Of a stretch of 54,328 nt of DNA, positions 23,649-34,800 are shown one piece after another. The notes under the pieces are model-generated. The model ran no database searches and was not told the DNA's origin. It saw only the letters and a program-made list of their open reading frames with translations. Positions within the stretch are counted from its first letter, which is position 1, and the number at the start of each line of letters is the position of its first letter. The position numbers and the translations under genes were made by a program. Source of the DNA: Christensenellaceae bacterium (GTDB lineage Bacteria > Bacillota > Clostridia > Christensenellales > CAG-138); contig JAFLSU010000012.1 in NCBI GenBank assembly GCA_022510765.1, positions 1 to 54,328 on the forward strand, read 5' to 3'.

Positions 23649-26600
23649 TGTCAAGATCCGAATTATTAGACAGCGCAAAGAAAATCGAAAACACAGCGAG
23701 AGAGCTTCTTGAGAAGACGAATGCGCTGCAAACTGAGGTCGGCGCTTCATTACAGGCAGCAAAACGCTTTGAAAGCCGACTCATCTCCAAGGAGCGTGCA
23801 GAGAGGGCGGAGCGTCTTGAACGAGAAAAGGCCGAGAGGCTTATGGAATATCTCAACTCCGAGGAGCAGCACGGTGTTTATGTGAGCGACCGCGATTCGG
23901 CGGCGGAGGAAGCTGCGGCAGAAACCAATGACGTTGCGGCGGCAGAGCCAAATGCGGCGGATACGGGTGTCAAGAGCGACAACGCAGCCGATTCAAATGA
24001 TTATGATATCGCTGCGGCGAAGAATGATAGTGCAGCAGAAGTCGTGAGCGAGATTCCGGCAGAAATTAAACATAGCGAAGCGACAGAAACCAATAACGAT
24101 AATGCGGCTGAACTTGATGATAAAGTGAAAGCTGATGGCAATGTCGATTCAAACGAAAAGGTTCAGACTAATCCCGTAAAGGAATCCGATTCTAAGTTAG
24201 AACGAGCTACCGAAAGGACTGAAAAACAGTCGGCACCGGAATCGGATTCGCAGGGGAACCCCCCGTATTCAGCCGATGCAAAGTCAGGCAAACAGGGAAG
24301 AACGGATGGAGAACAGTCCCGTGAACGTACTACAAGGACGGAGCGTCCGCAGCGCGGCAGCGAACGCAACGGCGACCGAGACGGCAGCCGCCGTGAGGAC
24401 TCAAGACAGGGTGAACGCAGACCGCGTGGCGATCGCAGCAATGATCGCGACGGTTACCGCAGCAGCGAGCGCAACGGCGAACGCAATAGCGATCGCCCTC
24501 AGAGAGAACGGTCCGACGGACGCACAACTTCCGACCGCAGTGCGGGAGACCGCACCACGGGTGACCGTAGATTTGGCGAGAACAGGCAGAATGACCGTGC
24601 ACCGCGTGGCGACAGGCCTCCGCGCACCGATCGAGCGGGTACCGATTTCGGCAAGGATAAGGACGCATCGAGCAGGCAGAGTAGGCCTCAGACCGGACGT
24701 CCCATGCAGCGCAAGCCGGCAGCCGACGCGCCCATGATCACGCCCAAGGAAAACCGCAATCCGGAAAATAAGAATACATATGTTCGCACCTTCGACAATG
24801 AAAAGAAGGCAAAGAATAAGAAAACCATCATGAAGGAGACGGCCCCCTCCGCCAAAAATTGGGACGATGAGGGCAGCAGCTATCGTAAGCGCAGAACGAC
24901 CAAACAACAGGAGGTTCATAAGCCCGAACCCGTTGTCATCGAAAAGGCGGTCATCACGACCGAAACCATTACTGTGCGCGATTTCTCCGAAAAGATCGGA
25001 AAGCCTGCGGCTGAGATCATCAAAAAGCTGTTCATGATGGGCATAATCGCAAGCATCAATCAGGATATAGATTTCGATACCTGTGAGCTGATCGCGATGG
25101 ACTACAATATCGAGCTTGAGCATCAGGTCGCTAAGACCTATGAGGAGACCATGCAGGAGGTTGCGGAGGAAGCCGACGCAGAGGAAAGCCTCGTTTCCCG
25201 TCCCCCGGTCGTCACTATCATGGGTCATGTAGACCATGGTAAGACCTCATTGCTCGACGCGATACGCAACAGCTCCATAACGGCCGGTGAAGCGGGCGGA
25301 ATCACACAGCACATCGGTGCATATACCGTCAACTGCAAGGGCAGGATGATCACCTTCATCGATACCCCGGGCCACGAGGCGTTCACCTCGATGCGCGCAA
25401 GGGGGGCTCAGGTTACGGACGTTGTAATCCTCGTTGTCGCTGCCGATGACGGCATCATGCCGCAGACGATCGAAGCGATCAACCATTCCAAGGCAGCGGA
25501 GGTTCCGATCATCGTCGCGATAAACAAGATGGATAAGCCCGAAGCAAATCCGGACAGGGTAAAGCAGCAGCTTACCGAGTATGGACTCGTTTGCGAGGAC
25601 TGGGGCGGCGAAACCATCTGCGTTCCCGTCTCGGCAAAGAAGCAGACCAACCTCGATACTCTGCTTGAAATGGTTCTTCTCCAGGCGGATGTCATGGAGC
25701 TTCGTGCAAATCCCAACCGCGCAGCGAAGGGTACCATCATCGAGGCGCAGCTCGACAAGGGGCGCGGTCCGGTCGCAACCGTCCTCGTTCAAAACGGTAC
25801 GCTTAAGGTTGGAGACCCCATCGTTGCGGGTATTGCATACGGAAGAGTTCGCGCGATGACCGATGATAAGGGCAGAACAGTCAAGACGGCAGGCCCCAGC
25901 CAGCCGGTCGAGGTGCTCGGCTTCAATGAAGTTCCCTCTGCGGGCGATGTTATGAACGTTGCCGAGGTATCCAAGAAGGTCGCTGAGGAACGCCGCAACA
26001 AGATCAAGGCGGAGCAGCTCAAGAACCTTTCCAAGGTCAGCCTTGAGGATCTGTTCAGCCATATCGCCGAGGGTGAAATTAAGAATCTTAACATCGTTAT
26101 CAAGGCAGACGTTCACGGCTCGGTCGAGGCGGTTCGTCAGGCACTTGAAAAGCTTTCCAATGAGGAAGTTCGCGTTAAATGTATCCATGGCGGCGTTGGC
26201 GCGATAAGTGAATCGGACGTTATGTTCGCTTCGGCATCCAACGCTATCGTGATCGGTTTCAACGTAAGACCCGACAGCGGCGCGAGGGCGCTTGCTGAGC
26301 AGGAGAAGGTCGATGTGCGCACATACCGAATCATCTATCAGGCGATCGAGGATGTTGAAAACGCGATGAAGGGTATGTTCAAGCCCGTATACAAGGAAGT
26401 ACATTTGGGTACTGTAAGCGTGAGGGAAACCTTCAAGGTGAGCGGTGTCGGCACCATTGCGGGCGCGTATGTTCAGGACGGTAAGGTTCAGCGCAGTGCG
26501 CTCGTCCGCGTTGTCCGAGATGGCGTAGTCATCCATGAGGGGCAGATCGCATCACTGCGCAGGTTCAAGGATGACGTGAAGGAAGTTGCCTCGGGATATG

Positions 26601-26686
26601 AGTGCGGTATCGGCATAGAAAGCTTTAATGACATCCATGAAGGAGATTCGATCGAAGCCTATATCATGGAAGAGGTCAAACGCTGA
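23648..26686 (+). CDS. infB: Translation initiation factor IF-2
   Basis: This 1012-residue GTPase positions initiator tRNA on the ribosome. The G domain has GHVDHGKTS (about 524-532), DTPGHE and NKMD. It is preceded by an IF2_N unit ([23 protein letters not shown]) and followed by domains II-IV (final part [20 protein letters not shown]). The first ~430 residues are unusual: an Ala/Asn/Asp-rich stretch, then about 130 residues of Arg/Asp/Gly/Asn/Ser-rich, GDR/NDR/ERN-like repeats, apparently disordered and able to bind RNA. The ATG overlaps the ylxQ stop by one base. Confidence 0.97.
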   Translation: MSRSELLDSAKKIENTARELLEKTNALQTEVGASLQAAKRFESRLISKERAERAERLEREKAERLMEYLNSEEQHGVYVSDRDSAAEEAAAETNDVAAAEPNAADTGVKSDNAADSNDYDIAAAKNDSAAEVVSEIPAEIKHSEATETNNDNAAELDDKVKADGNVDSNEKVQTNPVKESDSKLERATERTEKQSAPESDSQGNPPYSADAKSGKQGRTDGEQSRERTTRTERPQRGSERNGDRDGSRREDSRQGERRPRGDRSNDRDGYRSSERNGERNSDRPQRERSDGRTTSDRSAGDRTTGDRRFGENRQNDRAPRGDRPPRTDRAGTDFGKDKDASSRQSRPQTGRPMQRKPAADAPMITPKENRNPENKNTYVRTFDNEKKAKNKKTIMKETAPSAKNWDDEGSSYRKRRTTKQQEVHKPEPVVIEKAVITTETITVRDFSEKIGKPAAEIIKKLFMMGIIASINQDIDFDTCELIAMDYNIELEHQVAKTYEETMQEVAEEADAEESLVSRPPVVTIMGHVDHGKTSLLDAIRNSSITAGEAGGITQHIGAYTVNCKGRMITFIDTPGHEAFTSMRARGAQVTDVVILVVAADDGIMPQTIEAINHSKAAEVPIIVAINKMDKPEANPDRVKQQLTEYGLVCEDWGGETICVPVSAKKQTNLDTLLEMVLLQADVMELRANPNRAAKGTIIEAQLDKGRGPVATVLVQNGTLKVGDPIVAGIAYGRVRAMTDDKGRTVKTAGPSQPVEVLGFNEVPSAGDVMNVAEVSKKVAEERRNKIKAEQLKNLSKVSLEDLFSHIAEGEIKNLNIVIKADVHGSVEAVRQALEKLSNEEVRVKCIHGGVGAISESDVMFASASNAIVIGFNVRPDSGARALAEQEKVDVRTYRIIYQAIEDVENAMKGMFKPVYKEVHLGTVSVRETFKVSGVGTIAGAYVQDGKVQRSALVRVVRDGVVIHEGQIASLRRFKDDVKEVASGYECGIGIESFNDIHEGDSIEAYIMEEVKR

Positions 26687-26751
26687 TAAGGCTCAAGAGC
26701 ATAACAGGGTCTAAAGAAGTAAAACTGTGCTGCGAATATGAAAGGGATATT

Positions 26752-27129
26752 ATGGCATCGGTCAGATATGATAGAATAAATGAAGAGATAAAGAAGGCTT
26801 TGAGCGAAATCGTTCGCGAAATGAAGGATCCGAGGATATCGCCAATGACGACTATTATGCTCGTTGAGGCCACCAACGATCTCAAGCTTGCTAAGGTCAG
26901 GGTAAGCGTATACGACCAAAATGATGAAGCTCGAAAGGAAACCGTTGCGCAGCTCAACCGCGCCGAGGGCTTCATCGCAAGGGAGCTTGGCAGGCGAATA
27001 GACATCCGCAGGATACCCACCCTGAAATTTATACTGGATGATTCCATCGAATATTCGGTTCATATTGCGGGGATTATCAATAAGCTCCAAAGTGAGCGCA
27101 AAAAGGAAGCTACCGAAGATGAAGAATGA
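26752..27129 (+). CDS. rbfA: 30S ribosome-binding factor RbfA
   Basis: This 125-residue KH-like protein is needed for late 30S maturation and cold adaptation. Family features are RINEEIKKALSEIVREMKDPRI, the AKVRVSVY strand and the RRIPTLKFILDDSIEYSVHI signature. AAAGGGATATT lies before the ATG. It follows infB after 65 bases; no ylxP gene intervenes as it does in Bacillus. It overlaps nrnA by 11 bases. Confidence 0.96.
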   Translation: MASVRYDRINEEIKKALSEIVREMKDPRISPMTTIMLVEATNDLKLAKVRVSVYDQNDEARKETVAQLNRAEGFIARELGRRIDIRRIPTLKFILDDSIEYSVHIAGIINKLQSERKKEATEDEE

Positions 27130-28108
27130 GCATGACCAAGATTTCGACTCCTTAATCGAATTCATTGGCAAGGGTCAGAGATTTACTCTGCTCACGCATA
27201 TTTCGCCCGATGGGGACACGCTTGGCTCCGCGTTAGCCACGTATATGCTGCTTGTCAAGCTTGGCAAATGCGCGGAGGTCGTGTGCTCGAATCCTGTGCC
27301 AAAGATTTACTCGTTCCTGCCTCATGCAGGGAGCGTGAAGCTGCCCGAACATGCGGAAGGATATGAAAACGTGCTTTCCATAGACTGTGCGGATACGCCA
27401 AGGTTCGGAAGGGCCATCCGCATGTTCAATGCTGCGGAAGCTACGGCAGCTATAGATCATCATATCACAAATCCATACTTTGCAGGGACAAACCTTGTCA
27501 TTCCGGATGCATCGGCAACGGCCGAAATCATCCATGAGCTTTATTTAAGAATGGACATGCCCATCGATGTCGAGGTTGCTGCATGCCTGTATACGGGAAT
27601 AGTTACTGATACGGGCAATCTTACATATAGCAACACTACACCGAACGCTGTAAGGATCATTGCCGATTTTCTTGAAATGGGTCTCGATATAACCGAGCTT
27701 AATCGCAGGATCTATCGCACAATACCCTATTCCAAGGCTCGGATTCAGGGTTTTGTTGCTTCCCGTATGCAACTTGAGCATGGCGGAGACATCGGCATCG
27801 CGGTGCTGACGAGGGCGCAGCTTTTAGACTTTGGCGCAACCAATGAGGACTGCGAGGGCATAGTCGACTGTGTGCGTGATGTGGATTGCGTCAAAATAGC
27901 CGTGTTTATCCGCGAGGGAGCGGATGGGACTTACAAGGTAAGCCTTAGAAGCAAGAGCATAGGCGATGTGGGCAGGATTGCGAATGCCCACGGAGGCGGA
28001 GGGCATGAGCGCGCAGCGGGCTATACGGCAAGTGAGCCGCTTACGACCGTAATTGCAAATGCTATTGACGAGGCAGTTCGGGAGCTTAACCGCTCATCCG
28101 AAGAATAA
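27119..28108 (+). CDS. nrnA: DHH-family phosphoesterase, NrnA type
   Basis: This 329-residue DHH/DHHA1 protein is like the bifunctional oligoribonuclease/pAp phosphatase NrnA, which degrades nanoRNA and recycles pAp. The DHH domain shows HISPDGDTLGSA (residues about 23-34), DCADTPRFGR, the name-giving DHHIT motif and TGIVTDTGNLTYSNT. The C-terminal DHHA1 domain has GGGGHERAAG. The ATG at 27119 overlaps rbfA and has GGAAG nearby. The rbfA-nrnA-truB order is standard in Firmicutes. Confidence 0.94.
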   Translation: MKNEHDQDFDSLIEFIGKGQRFTLLTHISPDGDTLGSALATYMLLVKLGKCAEVVCSNPVPKIYSFLPHAGSVKLPEHAEGYENVLSIDCADTPRFGRAIRMFNAAEATAAIDHHITNPYFAGTNLVIPDASATAEIIHELYLRMDMPIDVEVAACLYTGIVTDTGNLTYSNTTPNAVRIIADFLEMGLDITELNRRIYRTIPYSKARIQGFVASRMQLEHGGDIGIAVLTRAQLLDFGATNEDCEGIVDCVRDVDCVKIAVFIREGADGTYKVSLRSKSIGDVGRIANAHGGGGHERAAGYTASEPLTTVIANAIDEAVRELNRSSEE

Positions 28109-28144
28109 TGCATAAAGCAAATTGGATGCAAAGGATCGTATGTA

Positions 28145-29062
28145 ATGGCGTTTGAAGGGATAGTCAGCGTGCTGAAACCGCCGGGGATGACCTCGAGCGA
28201 TGTTGTGGTTGATGTGCGCAGAATCTTTGGAGAAAAACGTGTCGGTCATACCGGAACACTGGACCCTGCAGCAGCAGGCGTGCTTCCAATCTGCATCGGA
28301 AGAGCCACACGCCTTTTTGATTATCTCGTCGATAAGAAAAAGGAATACCTTGCAGAGATTAGGTTTGGCGCATCCACCGATACCGGGGACGCATACGGAG
28401 TCGTTACGGAAACAAAGGAATGCAGCGTAACGCACGAACAGCTCGTTTCCGTATTGCCGGAGTTCATCGGGGAGATAGAGCAGATTCCGCCCATCTATTC
28501 TTCAATAAGCATGAACGGCGTAAAGCTGTATAAGCTGGCAAGGCGGGGCGAGGTCACTGCACCTATCGAGGAGCGCAAACGCAGGATCACCATCCATGCG
28601 CTCGAATGTGTTGAGAAGCTCGCCGAAAACAGCTTTCTTATCCGCATAAGCTGCTCGAAGGGGACGTATATAAGAACCCTTTGCATGGATATTGGACGCA
28701 GACTTAAAGTTCCTGCGTATATGCCGTTCCTTCTTCGTACAGAGTCAGGCAGATTCAAGCTTGACGACGCGCACACGATTGCGGAGCTGAGGGAACTCGG
28801 AGAGGCGGGAATGCTTGATACGGTGGTCGTTCCCATGGACGAGGCCGTTGAAAACATCCCGGCACTGCGCCTTGACGGACTATCTGCACGGCATAGAAGA
28901 CTGCTTGTAAACGGGGCTCCGATTCCGTGCGGCCTTGATTCCATTGCGGAAGGCGAAGTCAAGCGCATTTATGCGGACGGAGACTTCCTTGGACTTGGCA
29001 CTCTGGGAAGCGAAGGGCTGCATATAACGGTGTGGCTTGGCAAGGAGGATTTGCAAAAATGA
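28145..29062 (+). CDS. truB: tRNA pseudouridine-55 synthase TruB
   Basis: This 305-residue TruB makes pseudouridine 55 in the T-loop of tRNAs. The N-terminal motif VLKPPGMTSSDVV and the catalytic block GHTGTLDPAAAGVLPICIG (Asp about 39) are clear, as are IPPIYSSISMNGVKLYKLAR and CSKGTYIRTLCMDIG. A C-terminal PUA-like region is present. Its stop overlaps the ribF start (ATGA), so translation is coupled. Confidence 0.97.
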   Translation: MAFEGIVSVLKPPGMTSSDVVVDVRRIFGEKRVGHTGTLDPAAAGVLPICIGRATRLFDYLVDKKKEYLAEIRFGASTDTGDAYGVVTETKECSVTHEQLVSVLPEFIGEIEQIPPIYSSISMNGVKLYKLARRGEVTAPIEERKRRITIHALECVEKLAENSFLIRISCSKGTYIRTLCMDIGRRLKVPAYMPFLLRTESGRFKLDDAHTIAELRELGEAGMLDTVVVPMDEAVENIPALRLDGLSARHRRLLVNGAPIPCGLDSIAEGEVKRIYADGDFLGLGTLGSEGLHITVWLGKEDLQK

Positions 29063-29991
29063 CGGAAAACGGCATTAGCATTAAGGATGCGGAGCAGGGC
29101 CTTCACGAAAAGCACACTGTCGTTGCACTTGGCATGTTTGACGGAATGCATATCGGACATAAAAAGCTCATCGATACCGCCGTTCTAATTGCGAATTCAA
29201 GGGGACTCGTACCTGCGGTCTATACTTTTTCAAATCATCCGCAGGAGACTTTTGGCGTAAACGTGAAGCGTCTCTGTACGAACGATATGCGCAGAAGCAT
29301 CATGCGCACACTGGGCATAGTCAGGGTGGAGGAGGTCGAGTTTACCGGTTCGATCCGTTCCAGTTCGCCAGAGCGTTTTATCGAGCTATTGATACGCACC
29401 ATGAACCCGGACGTGATTGTTGCGGGGTTTAACTATACCTTCGGCAGAGGAAAAACGGGGAATTCCGATCTTTTGCAGAAGCTTGCATTTAAAAACGGCG
29501 TGGATGCTGCCATCATACCTTCCGTTCATATCGGAAAGCAGCCTGTATCGAGCACTCGCATACGCAGCATGATCGAAAAGGGCGATGTAAAGAACGCTCA
29601 GGAGCTGCTCGGTCGAGCTTATTCGCTGGAAGGTGTGGTTTGTGAAAACAAAAGGATGGGCCACCTAATCGGATTTCCAACGGCAAATATCGAGCTGGAT
29701 ATGAGATTGGTGCTTCCTGCTGACGGAGTATACATCACCTTGGCTGAAGTCATGGGTTTCGCGTACCCCGCAGTTACGAATATTGGTTCAAATCCCACCG
29801 TTGGTGGAACAAAAACTACAGTGGAGACGCATATTCTGAGCTTTGATGAGGACATATATGGGCAAAAGCTCAATGTGAGGTTTGTAAAACGTTTGCGCCC
29901 GGTAAGAAAATTCGGTTCGATCGAAGAGCTTAAAGCCCAGATTGAAATGGATACGCATTCCGCAAAAGATTACTTTGGAGGGATTCGGTGA
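29059..29991 (+). CDS. ribF: Bifunctional riboflavin kinase/FAD synthetase
   Basis: This 310-residue RibF converts riboflavin to FMN and then FAD. The N-terminal adenylyltransferase half carries ALGMFDGMHIGHKKL (the HxGH nucleotidyltransferase motif), NYTFGRGKTGN and PVSSTRIRSMIEKGDV. The C-terminal kinase half has GFPTANIEL and DEDIYGQKLNVRFVKRLRP. The start at 29059 has AAGGAGGA eight bases ahead and overlaps the truB stop. The truB-ribF pair is conserved across Firmicutes. Confidence 0.97.
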   Translation: MTENGISIKDAEQGLHEKHTVVALGMFDGMHIGHKKLIDTAVLIANSRGLVPAVYTFSNHPQETFGVNVKRLCTNDMRRSIMRTLGIVRVEEVEFTGSIRSSSPERFIELLIRTMNPDVIVAGFNYTFGRGKTGNSDLLQKLAFKNGVDAAIIPSVHIGKQPVSSTRIRSMIEKGDVKNAQELLGRAYSLEGVVCENKRMGHLIGFPTANIELDMRLVLPADGVYITLAEVMGFAYPAVTNIGSNPTVGGTKTTVETHILSFDEDIYGQKLNVRFVKRLRPVRKFGSIEELKAQIEMDTHSAKDYFGGIR

Positions 29992-30773
29992 TGGTGGTGA
30001 TTCCGGCAATCATATGCCTTATCGCAGGCTATCTGATAGGCAGCATCATGACGGCAGTCAAGATCGCGAAATCCAAAAGCATGGATATCAGAGATTGCGG
30101 CAGCGGCAATGCGGGCTCAACCAATGTGCTTCGAACCTTCGGGTGGAAATGGGGAATAATCTGCCTTGTTTGCGACTGTGCAAAGGGCGCATTGGCTGTC
30201 GGCTTAGGTCATCTCATAGGTTTTATATGGATGAAGTTGGATTATGCCTTAGAACTTGAAAGCATCAGCAATCTGTTCGGGTGCTTTGCGATGCTCGGTG
30301 CGATCTTCGGACATCTTCTTCCGGTTTTTTATAATTTCAGGGGCGGAAAATGCGTTGCAGTCGCTCTCGGAGGGCTGCTTGTGCTTGCTCCGCTCGAGCT
30401 TTTGGCCGCTGTTGCAATCGCCGTTATTCTTATACTGATAACGCGCATGGTCTCCGTAGGCTCCGTCGTGGGGACGCTGCTCGCTGCATCCTTCGTTATC
30501 ATTGCAAATTGGGGCGATATTCCGCTTATGGTGCTTTCAATTATTATTGCCACAGTCATTGTGGCGGCACATTTACCGAACATCCAGCGCATCATGGAGG
30601 GTAGGGAGCGAAGGCTCGACAGAATAGAATGGGAACGCAATGCGGCGCAGATGGAAAACAAGGAAGATACATTTTCCTCGGCTGAAGCATCTTCCGAGGT
30701 TCAATCCGTAGATGAGGCAGGAACGCTTTCTAAGGTTGGAAACGCCAATGAGGCTGCGGCATCGCAATCGTGA
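29991..30773 (+). CDS. plsY: Glycerol-3-phosphate acyltransferase PlsY
   Basis: This membrane acyltransferase moves acyl groups from acyl-phosphate to glycerol-3-phosphate, the first step of phospholipid synthesis. Its hydrophobic segments carry the three PlsY motifs: GSGNAGSTNVLRTFG (about 34-48), GHLLPVFYNFRGGK (about 103-116) and HLPNIQRIMEGRE (about 190-202). At 260 residues it is longer than the usual ~200. The extra C-terminal ~55 residues are a hydrophilic, Ala/Ser/Glu-rich tail of unknown use. GGAGGG lies eight bases before the ATG, which overlaps the ribF stop by a base. Confidence 0.95.
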   Translation: MVVIPAIICLIAGYLIGSIMTAVKIAKSKSMDIRDCGSGNAGSTNVLRTFGWKWGIICLVCDCAKGALAVGLGHLIGFIWMKLDYALELESISNLFGCFAMLGAIFGHLLPVFYNFRGGKCVAVALGGLLVLAPLELLAAVAIAVILILITRMVSVGSVVGTLLAASFVIIANWGDIPLMVLSIIIATVIVAAHLPNIQRIMEGRERRLDRIEWERNAAQMENKEDTFSSAEASSEVQSVDEAGTLSKVGNANEAAASQS

Positions 30774-30805
30774 TTGGGCCAACGTAAATTCATTTCCGTT
30801 TGTTT

Positions 30806-30829
30806 GCCCGCCGAAGGTGGGTTCTTTTT
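30806..30829 (+). terminator. Terminator of the rimP-plsY operon
   Basis: GCCCGCC (30806-30812) pairs with GGTGGGT (30816-30822), allowing two G-T pairs, followed by TCTTTTT. It closes the long operon. Confidence 0.75.
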
Positions 30830-30941
30830 ATATCATTCACTGATTGGAACTTTTATTTTTCGTTGATGAACGGCGTTGTAATGATTTGCCAAAAACATCG
30901 CAATTTTCATAAAAAGTTCACAGATCAGTGGGAAAATTATA

Positions 30942-30970
30942 TTGAATATATCACAAAAATGTGTTATAAT
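30942..30970 (+). promoter_or_regulatory. Promoter of the PHP phosphatase gene
   Basis: TTGAAT (30942-30947), a 17-base spacer and a perfect TATAAT (30965-30970). Transcription would begin near 30977, placing the start codon at 30998. Confidence 0.75.
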
Positions 30971-30997
30971 CCCATTTCCAAGATGGAGGATGAACGG

Positions 30998-31795
30998 ATG
31001 TTCGATTATCATGTGCATACGAATTGTTCGCATGATGGCTCATATGCTCCGGTTGAGCAGCTTGAGGCTGCGGTTCGGTGTGGCGTCACGGAGCTTTGCT
31101 TTACCGATCATGTGGACTTTGATAATCCGGCTATGGCGCAGCTCATGCCGCCTGCCGATTTAGGAAAACTTAAAAATAAGCTTGAGGGCATTACACCCAT
31201 ATACAAGGGTGTGCGCGTCAAAATTGGAGCCGAGGTGGGGCTTGGTAATCTCGCAAGTTCCGCTAAGGCGTGGGAGTACATTAAACCGCATGATCTCGAT
31301 TTTATCATAGGCTCGGTGCATGTCGTTAAAGGGTTCGATGTGTATTTTCCGGAGTATTTCATCGGAAAAACCAAACAATCTGCGTATATTGGGTATCTTG
31401 AAACCATTCTAAATTGCATAAAGCATTGCGACTTCATGTGTGTACTCGGGCATTATGACTTTGTAACGAAGTATGCGCCCTTTTCCGACCGCAGGATGAG
31501 CCTTTCAATATCAAAAGAGCTTTTTGAAGCGATCTTCAAATCCCTCATTGAGAGGGGAAAGGGTATAGAAATCAATACCTCCGCATGGCGGGATGAGCCT
31601 GCATGGGGAAACGATGTACTGAAAATGTATGCAGAGCTTGGCGGGGAATTTGTGACCACAGGCTCGGATGCGCATCGCCCGAGCGCGGTCGCGAGAAGGC
31701 TTGACGAGGCGGAAAAGATGGCCGTCTGCGCAGGCATAAAATACCTTGCGACCTACGATGCGCTCGTTCCAAAGCTACACCCGATTTCTCAATGA
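30998..31795 (+). CDS. PHP-domain histidinol-phosphatase-type phosphoesterase
   Basis: The 265-residue PHP protein has the metal-binding motifs of the HisJ/HisK group: YHVHTNCSHDG at the N-terminus, FTDHVDFD, and later EVGLG, GSVHVV, GHYDFV and TGSDAHRP. It is probably a histidinol phosphatase or a related small phosphoesterase; no other his gene is in the window, so the substrate is open. The ATG at 30998 has GGAGGA seven bases upstream and fits the promoter. The last 37 bases of this locus are tandemly duplicated downstream (31764-31837). Confidence 0.88.
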   Translation: MFDYHVHTNCSHDGSYAPVEQLEAAVRCGVTELCFTDHVDFDNPAMAQLMPPADLGKLKNKLEGITPIYKGVRVKIGAEVGLGNLASSAKAWEYIKPHDLDFIIGSVHVVKGFDVYFPEYFIGKTKQSAYIGYLETILNCIKHCDFMCVLGHYDFVTKYAPFSDRRMSLSISKELFEAIFKSLIERGKGIEINTSAWRDEPAWGNDVLKMYAELGGEFVTTGSDAHRPSAVARRLDEAEKMAVCAGIKYLATYDALVPKLHPISQ

Positions 31796-31837
31796 TGAGA
31801 TCGTTTCCAAGCCGCACCCGATCATTAAATGATTAGC
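31764..31837 (+). repeat. Imperfect 37-bp tandem duplication across the stop of the PHP gene
   Basis: Bases 31764-31800 (end of the gene, stop codon and five more bases) are followed directly by a diverged second copy, 31801-31837, matching at about 27 of 37 positions by eye. Translated, the gene ends LVPKLHPISQ-stop and the copy reads IVSKPHPIIK-stop in a shifted frame. Confidence 0.65.
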
Positions 31838-31891
31838 GTGCAATAGAGTTACATGACCCCGGCGCTTTAGTAAGGCGAGAAAGGTTTTCGT

Positions 31892-34800
31892 TTGATAGAT
31901 ACTGCGAATCAGCAAAATGAGAATTATTCCGAGGTGCTGACCGTTCACACCGCACTCGATAGATGCATCGATTATGTCGGACGGGTTGATTTTGATATGA
32001 TCTGCTCGTTTGCGAAGGTGGACATCGAGGAGGCTATGCGTGCGCTCGAGGGTTCGATATATTTTGATCCCCAAAAGGAAGAATACGTTACCGCCGAGGA
32101 GTATCTGTCGGGCAACATACTTAAAAAGCTGAACGCAGCAAAGGCCGCAGCCAAAGAGGATGTAAAACACGATTATTCTGCGAATATCGAGGCGCTTCAA
32201 ACCGTCATGCCCCCCATTATTCCAGCAAATCAGATAAAGGCATCCCTTGGCAGCCCATGGATACCCGAATGGGTCTATCGCGATTTTATCATCGCTCTTA
32301 TCGGAATCAAAACCTCATCCGGGCGACCCGGAATAAGGGTGGAATACATCAGGGCTGCAAACCACTACATAATACATGGAAAGAAGCATTTCAGCGAATT
32401 CACGCGGGCAAAGCTTACATACGGCACTGAGAGGATGAACGCGTTCGATATTATCGAACGAATGTTGAACTCCCGAGAGATCGCAGTCTACGATACATAT
32501 GTACCCTATGACAGGGAGCAGCCCGTTAGGCGCGTAAACAAGGCCGAGACGCTGCTTGCGCAGGAAAGGGCAAAGCAGATAGCGGAGCGTTTTTCGTACT
32601 GGTTATTCAAGGATGAGCCGCGCCGAAGCGAGATGCTCAATTATTATAACGAATGCTTTTGTTCGATACGTCCAAGGCATTTCGACGGAAGCCGAATGCA
32701 GCTTCCGGGGAAGAATCCCGATGTTAAGCTTCAAAGGTATCAGCTTGATGCCATAAAGCGCATAATTCATTCTGATAATATATTGCTCGCGCATCAGGTC
32801 GGCGCGGGTAAAACCTATGTCATGGCGGCGGCTGCAATGGAGATGCGCAGACTCGGAATATCAAAACGAAATCTATTTGTGGTTCCGAACAATATTCTTG
32901 AACAATGGAATAACGAATTCCTGCACCTTTATCCCGATGCCGCAGTGCTGATGGTGGAACCTAAAAGCTTCACTCCGGCGAATAGGAAGCGCATCCTATG
33001 CGACATAATGGAGCATGATTATGACGCGATTATCATGGGCTACGGGAGTTTTTCGCTGATTCCGCTGTCCAAGGCGGAGAGGGAAAAGGAGCTTGTGGAC
33101 GCGCTATCCGATATAGCTACATCGATGAGGGATGCCGTATATAACGATGCTTATATGGTTCTGAATCGCTATGCATCGCGCTTAGAACGCCGCCTGCAAA
33201 AGCTTTGGGATGAGGAACTTTCGATTCCGAAGGATGCCATCTTCTTTGACAGCCTCGGCATAGATACGATTTTTGTTGACGAGGCGCATAATTTTAAGAA
33301 CATCAGCATTGAAACCAAGCACGGCACGCTTCCGGGTCTTAACACCAAGGGTTCAAAACGCTGTGATGATCTGATGGCAAAGGTTCGCTACATCCAGCGA
33401 ACCCATAACAATAGAGGTGTTGTATTCGCGACGGGTACGCCGATCACAAACTCAGTATCCGATCTGTATACCATGCAGCGTTACCTTGGCTACGAGCATA
33501 TGGATGAGCTTAACCTGTTGGAATTTGACAACTGGGTCAAGCTGTTTTCGGAGGTTACGGAGGAGTTTGAGGTCGAGGCAAATGGCGTGGGATACCGCCT
33601 GCGCAGCAGGTTGAGTAAATACTATAATCTTCCGGAGCTGTCGCTGCTGTTTTCCGATATTGCCGATCTGTACTTTACCAATAACGAGGATAAAAAACTG
33701 CCTCAGACGATAAATTACATAAATTGTACGGTACCCGCAAGCGAAGCGTTAAGGGAGTATATTAATGATCTTGCAATTCGTGCGGAAGCGGTCAAAAGCG
33801 GCACCGTCCCAAGGACGGAGGACAACATGCTTAAAATCACGACCGACGGACGCAAGGCCGCGCTCGATATGCGTTTGGTGAACGAGGATGCGACGGATAA
33901 TCCCTCTTCAAAGCTCAACACCTGTGTTGAAAACGTGTATAAGATATGGGCAGAAAGCAGCAAGCTTACGCAGTTGATTTTCCTCGATCAAAGCACCCCG
34001 AAGGATGGTTTCAACCTCTATGACGACATTAAGAGCAAGCTCATCGATAGGGGAGTACCGCCCGAGGAGATTGCGTTTGTTCACGATGCGGTGAACGATG
34101 CAACGCGTACAGTGCTTTTCAATAAGGTGCGCAAGGGAAAGGTGCGCGTGCTCATAGGTTCCACCTTTAAGCTCGGTATCGGCGCGAATGTTCAAAACAA
34201 TCTGCTTGCGGTGCATCATCTCGATATACCGTGGCGTCCTTCCGATGTTACGCAGCGGGAGGGTCGTATGCTGCGTCAGGGCAACCGCAATGATGAGGTC
34301 ATGATTTACCGCTATATCACGAACGGCAGCTTCGATGCGTATTCCTGGCAGCTTCTTGAGAATAAGCAGCGTTTCATTTCGCAGATTGTGAATGGCGACT
34401 ATCCGAATCGAAGCGGCGATGAGGTCGATGAAGTGGTTCTTACCTACAGCGAAGTCAAATCCCTTGCCGTGGGCAATCCGCTCATAAAGCGCAGAATAGA
34501 GCTTGAAACCGAGCTTCAGCGCAAGCTCATGCTCAAGTCGAAGCATGAACGGGCGCGCATGGAAGCGAGGGAACAGCTTATGCAGCTCCCCGCAAGGCGT
34601 GTTGAGCTTACGAGACTGAAGTCGATGTTTGAGCATGATATACTTCTTGCTAAGAACAATACGAATCAGTCATTCTGTATAACTCTCGAAGGCGAGAGGA
34701 TTACGCGCCGCCGCGATGCCGGCGAACGGCTGATTGAGCTGCTTGCCGAGTTCGCGTTCATAAGGGATGAGCGGCTTATAGGCAGTTTCCGTGGATTCGA

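Noticed and set aside
24276..24737. Repetitive stretch that could suggest a CRISPR-like or minisatellite array
   Set aside because: The period is irregular and the repeats are codon-level repeats of an Arg/Asp/Gly-rich protein segment inside infB. No CRISPR array or cas gene was seen anywhere in the window.
25247..26536. Minus-strand frame of 429 codons opposite infB
   Set aside because: It is antisense to the conserved G domain of IF-2, without start signals.
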